DNA of 64,000 nucleotides from Adenophora triphylla var. japonica (taxonomy: Eukaryota; Streptophyta; Magnoliopsida; Asterales; Campanulaceae): the NCBI GenBank assembly GCA_022495995.1, contig JAFEMH010000162.1:558001-622000 (forward strand), read 5' to 3'. Numbering within the stretch: position 1 is the stretch's first letter; each line of letters opens with the position of its first letter. The translations under genes were made by a program, and so were the position numbers. The notes beneath the pieces are model-generated. The model was not told where the DNA came from, did no database searches, and saw only the letters and a list, made by a program, of their open reading frames with translations. Below are positions 9,640 to 21,336 of this stretch, piece by piece.

Positions 9640-12370
9640 CGTCCATCCTTCGATACTTGTACTCTATATCATCAGATAATAAGTGCCAAGTCTTCTCCTA
9701 TACCTCTCCCGGATTCGACATACTATTAAATAGTAGCAACATAGAAAATAGTCTTCTCAGACTATCGGGCAACCTCCAATGACTCGCTTCTATAATTCCA
9801 TCAACATATTCCTTGTCATTATTTAATAATCCCAGAGCGTAACATGCAGATTTGAAATCGGGATGAACAACGCGATTTACAGTTCTCAAATCCTTAAATT
9901 CCATGGGACCTGCTACATGATTCAACATTATCCTGAGGTAATACAATTCTCTGCAATTCATTGGAACATGATAAATATGCCCCACTGCAAAACGTTTATC
10001 TTTCCTCGGACGCCATTCACGTTTATCCCATACGAAATGATGAGGAAATTCACAGTATTTATATTTCCGAGCCTCTGAATGAATAATGTTATACTCCATC
10101 CACTTCATAAATTGAGATTCTTTAACTGTCTGTTTATCCAAAACATCAGAAAGAAAGTCTCCGTCCTTGAAGGGGATACTATGGTCACCCTCCAAGTGAA
10201 AAGTCAAGCGCTCAACAGGAGGGGTCCGATAATGTATGTCGAATCCAAAAATCCTCCACATAACTTCACACGCAGAGACATATCGACAATCAATTTACTT
10301 TTTCACCTCATCATTTTCGATTGCAAGGCATATCCTGTCGGTTCCCTTGTTTATATACTTGAACAAATACTTGATTGCCTTGCTCTGATTGCAGCACTCG
10401 ACATTTATGTGAGCTTCGTACTTTAGCAAAAGATATGGATTAAATGGGACAACTGAACAATTGTCGAGAGAAACTCCACCCTTATCAATTATGAAACCCG
10501 TGTCTCTTTGCCTATATACATGATACCCATTCTCGTCTACACGAGTGCAATCATTGAATGATTTAGGGAATTTATTTGAGCACCTGTTGTGATCCATACA
10601 CGGAGATTTAGGATTAGAGCACCACATGGTCCATGCAACATATATTCAGCAACTGCCTCGTATAATCTAGGATATTTCTCCTTGTCAGGAATCTCAGCAA
10701 TAATCCACTTGTCAATATCTTCAGGATTATGACCCTGATCCTGGCGGTTAAGAAAGAGAAGAATATGAGCATGCGGAAGGCCCCTTTTCTGAAACTCCAC
10801 CGTGTATATAACTGCATGAATCAATTAACAAAATAAGAGGAACATGCTAATAAAAAAAAATATAAATGACAAAACAATAAGAGGAAAACAAATAATATTT
10901 AAAGATTTACTTACTTGCTTTTGGGGTGTCAAATACTTTGCCTTCCTTGAAATCTGCAATCATCTGATTAAGCTTCATTCTAAATACCCTGTTTAATACA
11001 TCAGGCCTATCCTCAGGCCTAATGCCATATTTTTTTACAGAATCTCGTAATCTCCGGCCATTTAGGATTACACGTAAATGTTATGAAAAGTGACGGATAC
11101 CCAATCCATTTACATATAGCGAGAGAATCCTGGTAATTTTGAGTCATCCACCGCTGCCCGCCGGTATAAGAGGATGGCAATATAACTCGTCTCCCAGATG
11201 CTTCGCCGGTATCTCCCCTTACCGATGCATCCGACAGATTTTTATAAGTTTCCATCCGAAGAGTAGGCTAATTATAACATATCCATTGAAGCCTCTGTGT
11301 ATCCATCATAACATATGCATCAACCATAAATTGCTGCAGCAACCGACCGCTTCGCATAAGCTGTGATCCTTCTCTTATCCTCTCCTGAAGTCGAAAAGAT
11401 AAAAACTCTTTTATTGACAAACTTGATCTCTTTGCCCCGGGAGGTTTATTTCTCGGAATGTCTGTGAAATATCCATCTTCACCGTATACAAATAACAGAG
11501 GATAATGTAGAGGAAGGTAAGATTTATCAAATTCATGAATATCTTTCAGATCCCCATTCTGCTTTTCAATAACAATGTCCCTGACATCACCCGAATCATC
11601 AATTTCACCTTCAATTATAGCAGCAACCTCTCGAGGTCCGTTTCGGCATATTAAACGGTTTTCCATCTCTACCCCGCTTTCCTATAAGCCTCAATTTAAT
11701 ATCTTTCTTCATTCCAATATGTGCTCGCCATTTCGTACGTCTGTGCATAAGGGTTATGCACATCTATCATATTTTTCAAATCAGCAACAATTGACTCATC
11801 GAATGGAGAAGGCTTATCTTTAACTTTCCTGCTTGTGTGAAAGAATCAGACATATAAATAGAAGATAGTCATACAATATATGTAATATACATTATAATTC
11901 TCGAATAATTAAATAAAAACTTACCTGAAAGCATTAATTCTATTTTTAACTTCATTATCCGTGTCATAGATATAAAGCTGAGAAAAACGGGGGGGGGATG
12001 GCCGTCATTAGGCAATAAAGAACCTATCATATGATCATTCTTTCCTTTCAATTTAAACGAATAAGGACCACGACCATTGTTTATGCCATGGTCAACTGCA
12101 ACGGTCATTGAAGTGAATGCGAACATAGAATTGTACGCTTGAATATTGTCTTTATAATTTTTACTCTTTTTATGCTTGTTCTCTAAGAGATCACTCAATA
12201 ACTTTGGTGACTGCACTAATGGGTCAATCTGAACTTTTTCATTCATGCAGCATAATGAAAATTTAGGCTGTGTTGATGCTTGCGTACTTTTTAACCTTTC
12301 ATCATACCAGAACATCGCACCACATTTCGCACATTCGTACTCCGGATCGGCTATATCCCCATAAACTACA
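9640..12370 (-). pseudogene. Helitron Rep (HUH endonuclease) region
   Basis: The central part of the Helitron protein, which nicks and joins DNA at the element ends. In order: a zinc-finger-like CAKCG near 12330, the N-terminal block YNSMFAFTSM and NNGRGPY (12150-12050), GGQRWMTQNYQDS and FITFTCNPKWPEI (11019-11200, Rep motif 1), [10 protein letters not shown] (about 10765, the HUH motif), KYLFKYINKG (about 10340-10360, the tyrosine motif), and WRIFGFDIHYR to the RTVN...DACYALGLL-type block (9698-10261). Breaks: a frame change in a run of nine G at about 11988-11998, others near 11040, 10600 and 10290. Introns are likely at 10825-10915 and 11670-11925 (a CAG/GTAAG donor is visible). Confidence 0.88.
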
Positions 12371-12869
12371 ATATATTGATAAATATTTAAATTATGTTAG
12401 TAATTCATTGGCTATACAGAGAAAATAATAATATAATATATACTTGAGAAAAAAATTAATAAACACCTGTATTATATTGTTCGTCCGAATCTTTTTGCTT
12501 TCTACCGACGCGCGCTTTCTTGGATTTTTCCTTCTGATTTATTAACGACTCACTTGTTGTCGCATGCATGCGAGAATTATTTATTAACGCGGATTCTGTA
12601 TACAAATGGAATATATGACTTAGTATTAATGAAATATTTTATCATAAACTATTGAATAATAATTTGTAATAATAAATAGTTTTATTTAAAAATATCGAAT
12701 GTTGAACAATTAAAAAAAATCATTACCTAAATTCACAGTAGGAGATAATAATGTTGTATTATTTGCTACTGTTACATTATATGTTCCTACAATGTCAAAA
12801 GAATGTTGAGAACGATTAATATATTTATTTTAGCTCTTTAAAATATATAGTTGACTAATAAATCAAACA
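12371..12869. other. Helitron intron/linker sequence
   Basis: AT-rich sequence with a short basic coding-like patch on the minus strand at about 12475-12600 (KKARVGRKQKDSDEQYN-type content), probably a further exon between the AT-hook exon and the Rep region. Exact borders were not settled. Confidence 0.4.
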
Positions 12870-13782
12870 TATAACTTACCAGATATAGGACTGTTTTTCA
12901 TTAATTCAACTTCAATTGCAGAACTGAATCCATCAACATCCAAATTTATCTTTGAAGATTCCAAAATAGAAGCAGCTACCTTTCTTGGTCTCCCGATTTT
13001 TCTTTTCTCACCGTCTTTTAACAAATTTGTCGTAATAGAATCCAAAGAAGAAGAAATAGTTTTTCTCGGTCGTCCAATTTTTTTGGCTCAAGGAGCGTGC
13101 CGTGGAAAGTGTTATGTACACTTGATGCTATGCTCGTAAATTTAGCTGAATAAGAAATAATTATTCTTTAATAAAAGATTATTAAGAAATTAAAAATAAA
13201 AATAAAATAGGAAAAATATTGTAAATTAACAAAGAAAATCATACATATAGATCCACGGTCGTGACTTGAATTAGGAGTAAGATTTTCATTTGTATGGTTC
13301 ACACTAATACCTGTATATCAAGTATTATTATCTTAGATCTAAATTAATTAACAAATTTATATAAAAAATCACATTATATATATATATATATAAACAAATT
13401 TTTTTTTTAGAATTTGTCTTTATAATGAAAATACTTCAAAATTGACAAAATTCAATAACATATTACCTTGAGCCGTAATACAACTTTGATGATTACTCGG
13501 TGAAATCAAATGACTACCCGATGATAAGTCCACTAAAAATAAAAATAAATTCATTTAAAATGATAGTAAAAAAATAAATATAAAATCATGCATTCTTATA
13601 ATTTAATTTTATACACATGATATTAATGGATATGCTAAAATAATAATAAAGTAAATAATAAAATTACCATTAGAAATATCCGCCAATGGTAATCGTTGAG
13701 AAGATCGTTGCGATAAATTAATGGAATCGTTGTCCACATCAGTAATAAGATGCGTTTTTCTTTTCATAGATGATCTATACAT
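12870..13782 (-). pseudogene. Helitron protein N-terminal exons with two AT-hooks
   Basis: A spliced N-terminus can be traced. Exon 1 is 13782-13668 (starts MYRSSMKRKTHL, donor GTAATT). Exon 2 is about 13532-13467. Exon 3 is about 13311-13248. Exon 4 starts near 13148. The exon phases agree at the first two junctions. Exon 4 holds two copies of IGRPRK, an AT-hook-like minor-groove DNA-binding motif, separated by about 30 residues (13070 and 12990). Between TLLEPKK and the first AT-hook the frame shifts by one base in a run of seven A. The chain continues to KNSPISGKLYV near 12866. AT-hooks could help the protein bind AT-rich target DNA; that role is an inference. Confidence 0.65.
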
Positions 13783-13888
13783 TTGTATAATCTAAAAAAA
13801 CTCAAATATTAATGAACATATATTTAGATAATGTTAATAATTTAACAACAGTCTAAAAATAAATAAAAATAAAATAACAAATCATATA

Positions 13889-14164
13889 CTCCCTCCGTCC
13901 CAAATTTCTCAGGAGACTTATTTCCTTTTTGATTTGTCCCAGCTCAGTGGAGACTACCCAAAATGAAAAGGAATCTTCACTATTCCCCCACTCAGTCTCT
14001 CTCCAACTCCATCTACTCCATTTTTACACTCACAACATCAATTAAATCACTATTCCTCTCACTCATCATCTCTCCTATCTAATATATCCTACTCACAACA
14101 CTTTCATTATTTCTTAATCGGTATGCCCAAATTTTTGGTCTCCACTGAGCTGGAACGGAGGGAG
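13889..14164. mobile_element. Stowaway-like MITE
   Basis: A 276-bp element with terminal inverted repeats CTCCCTCCGTCCC and (complement) CTCCCTCCGTTCC, flanked by TA on both sides (13887-13888 and 14165-14166). There is no coding capacity. TIR sequence, size and TA target duplication fit Tc1/mariner-derived Stowaway MITEs. It may lie inside the 5' part of the Helitron. Confidence 0.9.
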
Positions 14165-15897
14165 TATAATATATAGAAAAATAAGTTATAAATTTTATTT
14201 ATTAAAAAAAATTTAAGACGAAATTTTACATTGTATAAATATAACTTTTGCAAAAAATTAAAATAAAAATATAAAACATAAAAATGAAATAGTGGAATGG
14301 GATATTTGTTAACACTCCATTTAATCTAAAAACAATACACAGAGTATTAAAATGTAATAATGTATTAAAGATAATATTATGTATGATGTATCTATCTATA
14401 TAGAGGTTGTATGTACATATTTTATGTCTATAGTGATGTGGCTTTACAAATGAGAGTTTTAACAAAAAATTATCCACATGAAATCACTATATCTCTTTTC
14501 ACCAACTTTAATATATATATATATATATATATATACACTACTATGTAACATATCAGTAAATATTTGATGTGAAATATCATTAATGGCCTTTTGAGGTGAT
14601 GTGAAATATTGAAGGGGCATTTACCAAAAACTACTTTTGAAATACGAATATCACATAAAAAATACCCGAACAATTTAGATATTACAAAAAAAATCTTTAA
14701 ATATTAAAAAAAAACTAATTTTTTTTTTTAGAAAAAGGTGTCTTGAGGGCTTTTTATTAACAAAATAATAGGTAAATTTTTACAAGAGTGAAATGGAGCC
14801 TAAACCTCCAACTACCATTACAATTTTGAAAGGCTAGCCTTTGAGTACCACAGTAAGTCACTTTTCCTTTATGAATATGTGTCTCATTTGCCAACCTATC
14901 AGCCAAGCTACATTGTTTCCCTCCATCCCTCCCTCCCTCCCTATATACATATAAATGATCAATTCACCAACTCCTTTGTATATCCCTTTCAAAACAGCCA
15001 CTGTCACACTTACTAATAAAAAATTGTCATTTTAATATGAAATTTGAATATTCAATTAAGCATGGAGGGAGTACATTTTAAAGCTAGCACTTTCCAGAGA
15101 ACATAGACATAAAATATGTACATACACCGTTATATATCCACTTTTTTTGTTGATTTTGCTTTTTAACAAATGCTTTGTTCATTGAGTCATTACGTCGAAC
15201 ACTTAGAGGGCTTTATCAATAAGACCAGTTTTCACTTAAGTTGAGATATGAGAACGATATATTAGGCGATTGTTACCAAGAAGTTTGTACATTAGCAATG
15301 TGGAGGCCTTAAATTAGTATACATATCATCCAATTGAGAGCTGCCAATCTGATTGCATAGTTAGAATTTACAGCTATTGAGGTGGATATTTTGATGTGTA
15401 GATATATATATATATATATATATATAATGTGGTATGATTATAAATGGAAAGGGGGAGCTACCTGGGGGCTGCTGCCGGCGGCGATGGAGGTTCGACGACG
15501 GCGAGAGAGAAGATAGGTTTATTAACTTAGGCCTCATAATAAAATTCCGCGCTAAGGAGGGCTAGTAATCCAATTCCGCGCTAAGGGGCGTTTGGGAGAT
15601 CAGAAATGTTTTGGACCACATTTTTGTTAGATCACCCACTTTTTTTGGGCCTAGGTTGATCAAGCATGAATTGAATTGGGTTATTTTTTTGTTATGGGCT
15701 TATGTGGATCAAGCCTGAATTGTTTTGATTCATGGAGTTAAATTAGTTAATTGTTATATTTTATAATAAAAATGTATAAAATTGCTAACATATCCCAGCA
15801 TTCAATGTGTAATAAATGTTTGCTTGTCATTGAAAATGAATATTTAATTAAGAGTATTTTTGTTAAAATAACATTAATTATGGTTGGACTTAATACT

Positions 15898-15959
<62 letters not shown>

Positions 15960-17979
15960 CCACTCTCATGGTACACGAACCGATTTATAAACACACCATA
16001 TCTCACACTGCTCACTCTTTAATTCATTGAACAATAAGTCAATAACAAATTCAAAGTCTTCCTCACTTTTAATTTGAATGGCAGCGTCATAATCTCCCCC
16101 TTTTGATTCATTGGATTGATTTATCTGTGAGTCGGATGGGAAAGAGTGTCAAATCATGAGGCTTTCTTTTTGGTCGGTCAATGCAAATTTTAGTTAAATG
16201 CACCCCAAGTATTTGCATTAATGCCTAAACGGCTATGTTCAGTTGCTAAGGAACCCCGTGAGATGGATGAGTTTATATACTTTTAAACCTCCTGATAATC
16301 TCATCTTGTCAGAAACACTATAAACCATGTCATGATCACTTCCTTAGGAAGCATGAACATGTTGTTATTAACATAGTTATAATTTTTGATTAAGGGAAAG
16401 AATTAAAGCTTGAATTGGGACTCTATATTAAATATAAATCATGTTTGTGAAGTTTGAATGACCGACTCATTGACTCCGCAAGGATCGCAACTAATGTAAC
16501 AATATAGTTAAACACCTGGACTTATTTATTTTTTTTATATCTGAGTAATATATTCAAATGAATTCATCTTTTTGCAAGCTGGGATTAAAATTTGATGATT
16601 GATACTTGGGAGAGTATATATTTTTATGTTAAATAAAGAAATAAAACATGTAATTCATTAAAAAAAATTATGTCCGACCTTAATAAGGTAAAAAAAAAGA
16701 GCCACTTTGTATTTTCAAAATATTTTGATTTTAGATTTCAATCCCAAATTTGAATATTCTGATTTCAAATTTCAAATTTCTGATTTTATTTTATAATAAC
16801 AGGTTAATTATAAAAAGTTGAATATTCTGATTTCAAATTTCAAATTTGAATATAACATTATTAGCTTATTTCCAAATATTTTGTTAAAATTATTAAAAAT
16901 CCTCCAATAACTAAATTAGAGAAAAGAAACATTAGAAGAGTCCGACGAATTTAAATTTCCATAAATCCATTCTTTATATGACTCAATCAAATTCATGGAG
17001 TTCAATTTATTCAAATTTCAGAATCAGTTAAGAAATACATGGAATCCATTTTGGATTTCAAAATCTAATTTTAAAATTAAAATAAAACTATTAAAAAAAT
17101 GTAACAGTCTTCATAGAATGTTTTATGTGTGATAGGAAGTTCAGTAATTACAATGCCACCAACAACAAAAAAAGTCAATTTTGATTATTGCTATTACTCC
17201 GTATTAAGAATGATAGTATTAAAAATATTGAGCATAGTCAGAAATTTTGCTAGCCTTTAGAGAATGTTTAATGGTGAACCAATTTTGTTTCATGACATTT
17301 AGTGGTGAACGAAATTTCATTAAAGGCCATGAACGAAAATTTTGTTTATCAGTTTCGTTCATTTTGTGAACGAAATTGGTTCGAGCTATTTGTGTATTTT
17401 GTACTTTCACTATTGAAATGAAATTATATTATTTGGATGGAAATATTAATTATGTTTATAATTTCTTTTTCTCTATAAATAGAGCCTAATTTGAATTTTT
17501 TGACATAATTTTAATATTTTTCTATAAAAAATGAATCTTATTTTATTAATGTATATATTTGACACAATTTTAATATTTTGTATATTTAAATTTTCACTTG
17601 CACCCAAACGACGTCGTTGTTGCTTTCTGTTTATTTTTTGTGTGTAGTATTTTAGATTTGTTTATTTTATGAGTGTAATTGACTAAAATATTACAATTTG
17701 ATGTTTAATTATGAGTCTTTAATTTCTATAAGTTTGCAGTTAAATAAAACAATAAAATAAATAAATAATTTATTCATATTTAAATAAAGTTAATAAAATA
17801 TAATAGTTTAATAAACCAAGAAACCCTTTGTGTTTATCTCTCTATACTTTCATTCTCTCCTTCTTGGTTTTATACATTCTTGAATGACACAAATAAAAGA
17901 GGGACAACACACATATGAACCTAGAAGCACAACAAACATATGAAAATTACCTTGGATGAGTCGGCTGCACAGAAGATTG
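14165..17979. other. AT-rich intergenic region
   Basis: No gene is recognised. Visible: short TA runs at about 14512-14534 and 15405-15425, and a longer (TA)n at 15899-15956. A 23-bp perfect inverted repeat pairs 14409-14431 with 15103-15125. A Stowaway-type end (GGAGGGAGTA) sits near 15065. A GC-rich patch with two CCGCGCTAAGG words lies at 15465-15590. AAATTTCAAATTTGAA-rich sequence lies at 16720-16860. Short repeated GAACGAAA words lie at 17270-17380. Small open frames here show no protein features. Confidence 0.6.
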
Positions 17980-18360
17980 CACTACTACATTTAAAGTCTA
18001 ATGCAACGCCTAAATTTGTTACCATAGAGACCAATCCTTATTGTATTAACTCTAATGCAACGTCAAAGGATCCTCGCATTCTGTCCCGTGGCATTAGGTC
18101 TAATGCAACGAAGAACTAATCTAATGTAACGACATTTTCTTTCTGTTGCATTAGAGTGACATCTAATGCAACGGGCCGTTTGGTGAAATAATGCAATGGT
18201 AATTCTCTAATGCAACGATAATCATATATAATGCAACGGCTCGTTTGGTGAAATAAAGCAACAGTTCTATTCTAATGCAACAACTTGTAAGGTGAAATAA
18301 AGCAACAGTCATTTTCTAATGCAACACTTATAAAAAAAAATTGATAAGCACCTGATGCAA
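17980..18360 (+). mobile_element. CACTA transposon left end (family A)
   Basis: It starts CACTACTACATTT after TTG and continues with many copies of TAATGCAACG-type subterminal words (about ten between 17998 and 18360). The terminal sequence and motif match the complete CACTA at 43050-47785, so both belong to one family. No matching right end (TGTAGTAGTG) was found before 21 kb, so the element is truncated or its right part was replaced. No transposase is present. Confidence 0.75.
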
Positions 18361-18375
18361 CAACTACATAATTGT

Positions 18376-18531
<156 letters not shown>

Positions 18532-18721
18532 GTTAAATAAATCAATAGATAATAAAACCATAATATTGACAATGAAAAAAAGGATTTCAATTAACATAAA
18601 AGGTAACATGCATTGACAAGATTCGTGCTCAAAAGACACATAATAAGTAACATAAGTTTCGTGCCATAACGACACATTACAAAAGACACATGAACAACAG
18701 TCTGTTCCAAAAGATCATAAT

Positions 18722-19691
18722 CTTGTATAATGCTCTGAAACCCTCATAGTGGACAGTTTTCCTGAAAGCATCAATCATGCCATTGTATTCAAGGGACGCT
18801 TGCTTCGCCATCACCAGCCGACTATAGAAGATGCATCTTTCCATCCCACCATCTGCATTCTTCGGCGGATGACATCAAGAGGGTATGCAACTGTTTGGCC
18901 AAAAGTCCCTGCCACGGCCCCACATGCAAGCCTGGTGGTCGCGCTCAATTCAGAATCTTCAGCAAGCCCGAAAGGTTTGGATTTTACTATATAATCCTTC
19001 AGAGATTCATACACGGCGAAGTTGAGGCCAACATAAGGAACCTGGACAGAACAATAGAGACTTTAAGAGTTTGAGGTCCACAAAAATGAATAAGTAAATC
19101 ATCTCTTAGACCCCCACTGATTTTTCCTTGTTGCTTTCTTTCATCCACAAACAAATATTCAAGATTACATGAGCAGATGAGGTATATTTAACCAAGCCAC
19201 GTGATCATGTTCTCCGTAAAATGTAGCCGGTTTTTATAATGCATTTGCCTCCAAGGGGTTGTTTGAAGCACTCTGAAGAGGACATCAAGTAATTGAAATG
19301 CGCTAATTTGAGTAGCGTAAGCACTATGTAATGAAAGGACGTACAACTCCAATGACCGATGGAAGCCATCCCTTACAGAGCTCGTGCGCCTTCCTCGCGA
19401 AGCACGGTCGATAAAGCATGAAACATTCCTCGTACCGATAAGGAGATTTATCGGTCTCGCAAAAAGAAATTTTGAAAGGGGTTGAGCCTAATGCAAAGGC
19501 TGACAAGTTCCGCCTGTCTCGATGTTTTTACCTTCGAGACCGCCAAAGACAATTTATTGTTCTCAAAAGGATTCCAATATTACCCGTACGATCGGCCTTC
19601 CCCGTGCCATGTCCATGGGGTATGTTGCACATGGCAATTATGCCTGCACGCTCCGGCCCAAGGCGTAAGATAGGAGTGAGCTGAGCATCCT
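18722..19691 (-). pseudogene. Mitochondrial adenine nucleotide transporter, ADNT1-like (partial, broken)
   Basis: Three exons of a mitochondrial carrier are visible on the minus strand: 19691-19584 (AQLTPILRLG...), 19455-19345 (DKSPYRY...GWLPSVIGV) and 19041-18722 (VPYVGLNFAVYESLKDY...YPLDVIRRRMQMVGWKDASS...ALYK). Introns have usable borders (donor GTACGT at 19344; acceptor CCAG before 19041). Known: ADNT1-type carriers exchange cytosolic AMP and matrix ATP/ADP across the inner mitochondrial membrane. The PLDVIRRRMQ signature and GWLPSVIGVVPYVGLNF are characteristic. The N-terminal third and the final segment after ALYK are absent. Frame breaks occur mostly where CTG or CAG is expected (for example the codons for R-L-T-V-Q near 19585-19600 and an acceptor read as GCGAG), so the damage may be partly a sequencing artefact. 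It could be a captured or truncated gene copy. Confidence 0.8.
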
Positions 19692-21028
19692 CTGCAAATG
19701 TAAGTTTGGAAATGGTTCAATTTCTCTATAGAGCAATCTCGTTGACTATTTTAAGTCATACACACATGATATGAACCCCAACACCAACCAGATCTTTTAA
19801 GCTCTAAAAGATTAATGTTTACTTATAAAATACTATAGGAAGGGAGAATTCTTTAAAGGTAAAGTGTAGGGGGTGCACATTGGCCTGTTAATATAAGCGC
19901 TCTCTATACATATATGTGTGTGTATGTATATGTAAAAGATAGTAGTCAGAAGTTTTGACTGTATAACAAATAGATGACGGAGAAGAAACCTTTTAACTTG
20001 ATCAAATTCAAATTAAAAATAAAAAATAGAACTGAAAAATACTCCGAGACAAGCATCATGCCTGCCTAAAGAGAAAGGAAAATGAGCAATCATCCTCTCA
20101 ATTCAGGGTGCAGCCCGGGACCTATGAATTACTCCCTCTGTCCCTAAATGAGTGTCCATTTTCAATGATATTGGCGCAGGTAAAGCAGGGACTGATTTTC
20201 AACAGTGGATAATTTCGAATATTTATGTATATTTAGTAGGATATGAATTGTATCCTTAACCGATAATACATTGTCAAATTATCTCTTATCAGTTTTTAAG
20301 ATAGATGAATTTAAAATCATCACTTATTCATCCAAGTTTGGATTTTAGATAGAAGTTAAATGAATAATATATATAACTGAAAATGATTTATTATGCTCAG
20401 ATGACATCTTAGTTATATTTCAAAAATTTGAGATTTATCGGAATATATTATCCACATTTGAAAAATTGTTACAGTTAAATATAATCTAGAAATTTGAAGT
20501 TAGATATATCTTATCAAAATTTTAAATTTTATCTAAATTTCAATTGCATTATCAGAATTTTAGAGGGAATTTTTATTTTAAAGCCTATATTTTTTTAACT
20601 AAAATCTGGAATAAAAATGAGTTGGAAATTGTTGCTGACGTGGCATTTGACGTGGCCTTTTCTGGAGGCTCTAAATAGTTTTGGTTTATATATTATATAT
20701 GATTATAAATTGTTAATATTTAAAATTAGGTTTAGAATTGGGGTTGGCTTCATAGTATCAACAAATCTTGAGCTCTAGTTCAAACTAAACTAAAGGATAA
20801 TGGTGTCCCTACCTAACCACTTATATACGCCCCTAGATATAACTTTATACAAATTAATTGTCATATAGGTTTCAAATTTTACAATTCTTTAGCAATATAA
20901 TTATAAAGCAAACAGTATATGCTTCCAACCAGCTTTAATCCATCATGAAACCTAATTAAGCCAGAACATTTACTAATTTATTTTTATCTCTTGTTATAGC
21001 AATATAATTATTGTGCACTTTATTAATA
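19692..21028. other. Intergenic sequence
   Basis: No exon of the carrier gene or other gene is recognised upstream of 19691. A single Stowaway-type end (CTCCCTCTGTCCC) begins near 20132 without a visible partner. A TATGTGTGTGTATG run lies at 19910-19930. The rest is AT-rich. Confidence 0.5.
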
Positions 21029-21303
21029 CTCCCTCCGTCCCACAATTTTATGGACTTTTGCAAAATGCACGGGGATTAAGGAGAAATTATTATATTAAAA
21101 GTGTTGTGAGTGTGAAAATAAAATAAGAGAGAGAATGAGTGGAGAGAATAGTAAATTATAATGGTGATGTGAGTATTAAAATAATGTAGGAGAGAGAATG
21201 AGTGGAGGGAATAGTAAAGATTCCTTTCCATTTTGGGAAAGTTAGATATTATTGTGGGACGCCCAAAATAGAAAGTTTACATATTATTGTGGGACGAAGG
21301 GAG
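21029..21303. mobile_element. Stowaway-like MITE
   Basis: A 275-bp element with terminal inverted repeats CTCCCTCCGTCCCACA and (complement) CTCCCTTCGTCCCACA, flanked by TA (21027-21028 and 21304-21305). The inner TTGTGGGAC words repeat near the right end. There is no coding capacity. Confidence 0.9.
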
Positions 21304-21336
21304 TATATGTTTCAGGCAGCTTAGTTGGTTAGGTAG

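Larger units (their letters stand above)
7237..13790 (-). mobile_element. Helitron (rolling-circle transposon), minimum extent
   Basis: The 3' end is recognisable: on the minus strand the element ends CTAG (7240-7237), preceded 8 bases upstream by a 7-bp stem hairpin, and it is followed by T, as expected for insertion between A and T. Upstream on the same strand lies a spliced Rep/helicase gene starting at 13782. The 5' TC end was not identified; it lies beyond 13782, and a Stowaway-like MITE at 13889-14164 may be nested in it. The coding region carries several frameshifts, so the copy is probably not autonomous as read, although some breaks fall in homopolymers and may be sequencing errors. 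Confidence 0.85.

Noticed and set aside
17219..17410. Minus-strand 63-residue frame
   Set aside because: AT-rich, with repeated GAACGAAA words and no protein-like features.
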